Below, in pieces: positions 63,003 through 64,000 of a stretch of 64,000 bases of DNA (the stretch's first letter is position 1; every line of letters begins with the position of its first letter). This stretch comes from Butyrivibrio fibrisolvens (GTDB taxonomy: Bacteria; Bacillota; Clostridia; Lachnospirales; Lachnospiraceae), in NCBI RefSeq assembly GCF_023206215.1, contig NZ_CP065800.1, positions 620,001-684,000 of the forward strand. Direction: 5' to 3'. A program made the position numbers and the translations under genes. The notes beneath the pieces were generated by a model. That model did not search any database, was not told where the DNA came from, and saw only the letters and a list, made by a program, of their open reading frames with translations.

Positions 63003-64000
63003 ATGCGTCTAAAAACAAAACTTACAATAACCGCAGTGACTATGGTACTCCTGCCTCTTTTTCTTATCACTATGGCATTCATACTGATTGGCGGTATCAT
63101 GAATGAAGGCAATACCAAAAATCTCATATATGACAACACCAGGTACATGAGGATTGCCGATGATATCTTCGAGAAGATAGGTCAGGATATAGCTTCTAAC
63201 CCGGATATTCTGACTGATAGCGCATACCTTGATAAGATCAATGAAGAAGTTCTTATGGAAGGTGGCTATGTGATCGTAAGGCAGTCAGGTGATATCATCA
63301 GTTACAATGGTTCTAGTAATGATGATAACGATCTAACCTTAATTTTACCTGAATACGGGAGTGGTCCGGATCATCTGAGTGGTTTTTTCTATAATGATGA
63401 AAAAAAACTCATACGGCAGTTCGATTTCACTTTGTCTGACGGAACTAACGGATCCCTTTTTATTGTGTTCTCATTGCAAACTCTGATAGCTCCTGAGTTC
63501 TTCGGATATATGTTCGTGGCTATGTGCGCTATACTGCTCCTTACGTCGCTAATACTGACTGCATGGACCAGAAGCGGTATCTTCAAGCCTTTGGGTGAAC
63601 TCAATGTAGCTATGCAGAAAATCAAGGACGGCAACTTCGATTACAGGCTCAACGATTCTATGGAAAAGGGCGAGATCGGCGAGATGTATCGTAACTACGA
63701 AGACATGAGACTGCGCCTTAAGGAATCCGCCCAGGAAAAACTCGAGCACGAGCAGCAGAACAAGGAGCTGATCCGCAATATCTCACATGACCTTAAGACT
63801 CCTATTACTACTATAAGGGGTTATGCAGAGGGGCTTATGGAGGGAGTTGCAACAACTCCTGAGAAACAGCAGAAATACTTAAAGACGATCTATAACAAAG
63901 CCAATGATATGAACAATCTTATCAATGAGCTGACTTTGTATTCGTCAATTGATAATAACAGGATCCCTTATAACTTCAGGAAGCTCAATGTTGCGGACTA
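63003..64000 (+). CDS. Sensor histidine kinase, truncated at the window edge
   Basis: Reading from ATG 63003 (AGGA ten bases upstream) the frame stays open to the end. There are about 332 codons: a membrane segment near residues 10-38, an outer domain of about 120 residues, a second membrane segment near 165-190, a HAMP-like linker (PLGELNVAMQKIKDGNFDYR) and the H box NISHDLKTPITTIRGYAEGL (about residue 262). The ATPase domain lies beyond 64000. Its regulator is not in the window. Confidence 0.93.
   Translation, partial: MRLKTKLTITAVTMVLLPLFLITMAFILIGGIMNEGNTKNLIYDNTRYMRIADDIFEKIGQDIASNPDILTDSAYLDKINEEVLMEGGYVIVRQSGDIISYNGSSNDDNDLTLILPEYGSGPDHLSGFFYNDEKKLIRQFDFTLSDGTNGSLFIVFSLQTLIAPEFFGYMFVAMCAILLLTSLILTAWTRSGIFKPLGELNVAMQKIKDGNFDYRLNDSMEKGEIGEMYRNYEDMRLRLKESAQEKLEHEQQNKELIRNISHDLKTPITTIRGYAEGLMEGVATTPEKQQKYLKTIYNKANDMNNLINELTLYSSIDNNRIPYNFRKLNVAD

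Overview
The window looks like a chromosomal segment of a motile, anaerobic Firmicute of the Lachnospiraceae type, probably close to Butyrivibrio or Pseudobutyrivibrio. This placement is inferred from family content and gene style: a two-subunit class I fumarase, a Flp/Tad pilus locus with DUF5702 and Flp1-type pilin, a DUF6240-like protein beside flagellin, GAGG-type ribosome binding sites and low GC. No phylogenetic search was possible. No prophage, plasmid, transposase or CRISPR array was seen.

Layout. The left edge holds the first bases of a leftward 16S rRNA gene with two consensus promoters, then tRNA-Ser. From 0.9 to 4.6 kb there is a leftward block: fumarase (fumB, fumA), a HIT protein, a rhomboid protease and a flavodoxin-SCP2 fusion. 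From 5.0 to 15.3 kb lies a complete-looking Flp/Tad pilus operon (TadZ-like, TadA, TadB, TadC, Flp pilin, DUF5702, two TadE-like pseudopilins, prepilin peptidase), followed by an FHA protein. From 15.7 to 20.5 kb are fliS, flagellin and a 1014-residue DUF6240/FliK-like protein. Next come glgB, a 1326-residue TPR/acidic/degenerate-AAA protein, rsmA, tatD and tRNA-Lys.

From 29 to 32 kb a radical SAM protein is divergent from a cysteine-less paralogue. A GGDEF protein and a TetR regulator lead into the suf operon (sufC-B-D-S-U), which has a clear promoter and a palindromic operator candidate. From 39.8 to 49.7 kb are an exported protein of unknown function with a structured leader, tRNA-Gly, a metal permease plus Fur-family regulator with a Fur-type box, a cobalt/nickel ECF transporter and a two-component system. 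From 49.9 to 55.1 kb are a serine hydrolase, a pseudouridine synthase, a FliB-like flagellin methylase, mtnN and luxS. The right end holds an HTH-fused adenine DNA methylase with a structured leader, a CPBP protease, a SUV3-like helicase, a flavodoxin and a truncated histidine kinase.

The most unusual content is non-coding. (1) A family of about 100-nt repeats sits directly in front of unrelated genes (1472, 4632, 6592, 6687, 42979; a fragment at 49808). Each full copy folds into two hairpins, and the loop of the second can pair with the bases just before a GAGG Shine-Dalgarno, which the repeat itself carries. Several stem positions change in a compensatory way between copies. This looks like a mobile 5'-UTR or translation-control element. 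(2) Two 260-290 bp palindromes (39479 and 51171) share a 140-bp hairpin core but have quite different outer arms, each almost perfectly self-complementary. (3) Smaller palindromes lie between convergent genes. I recognise no known name for any of these three element families.
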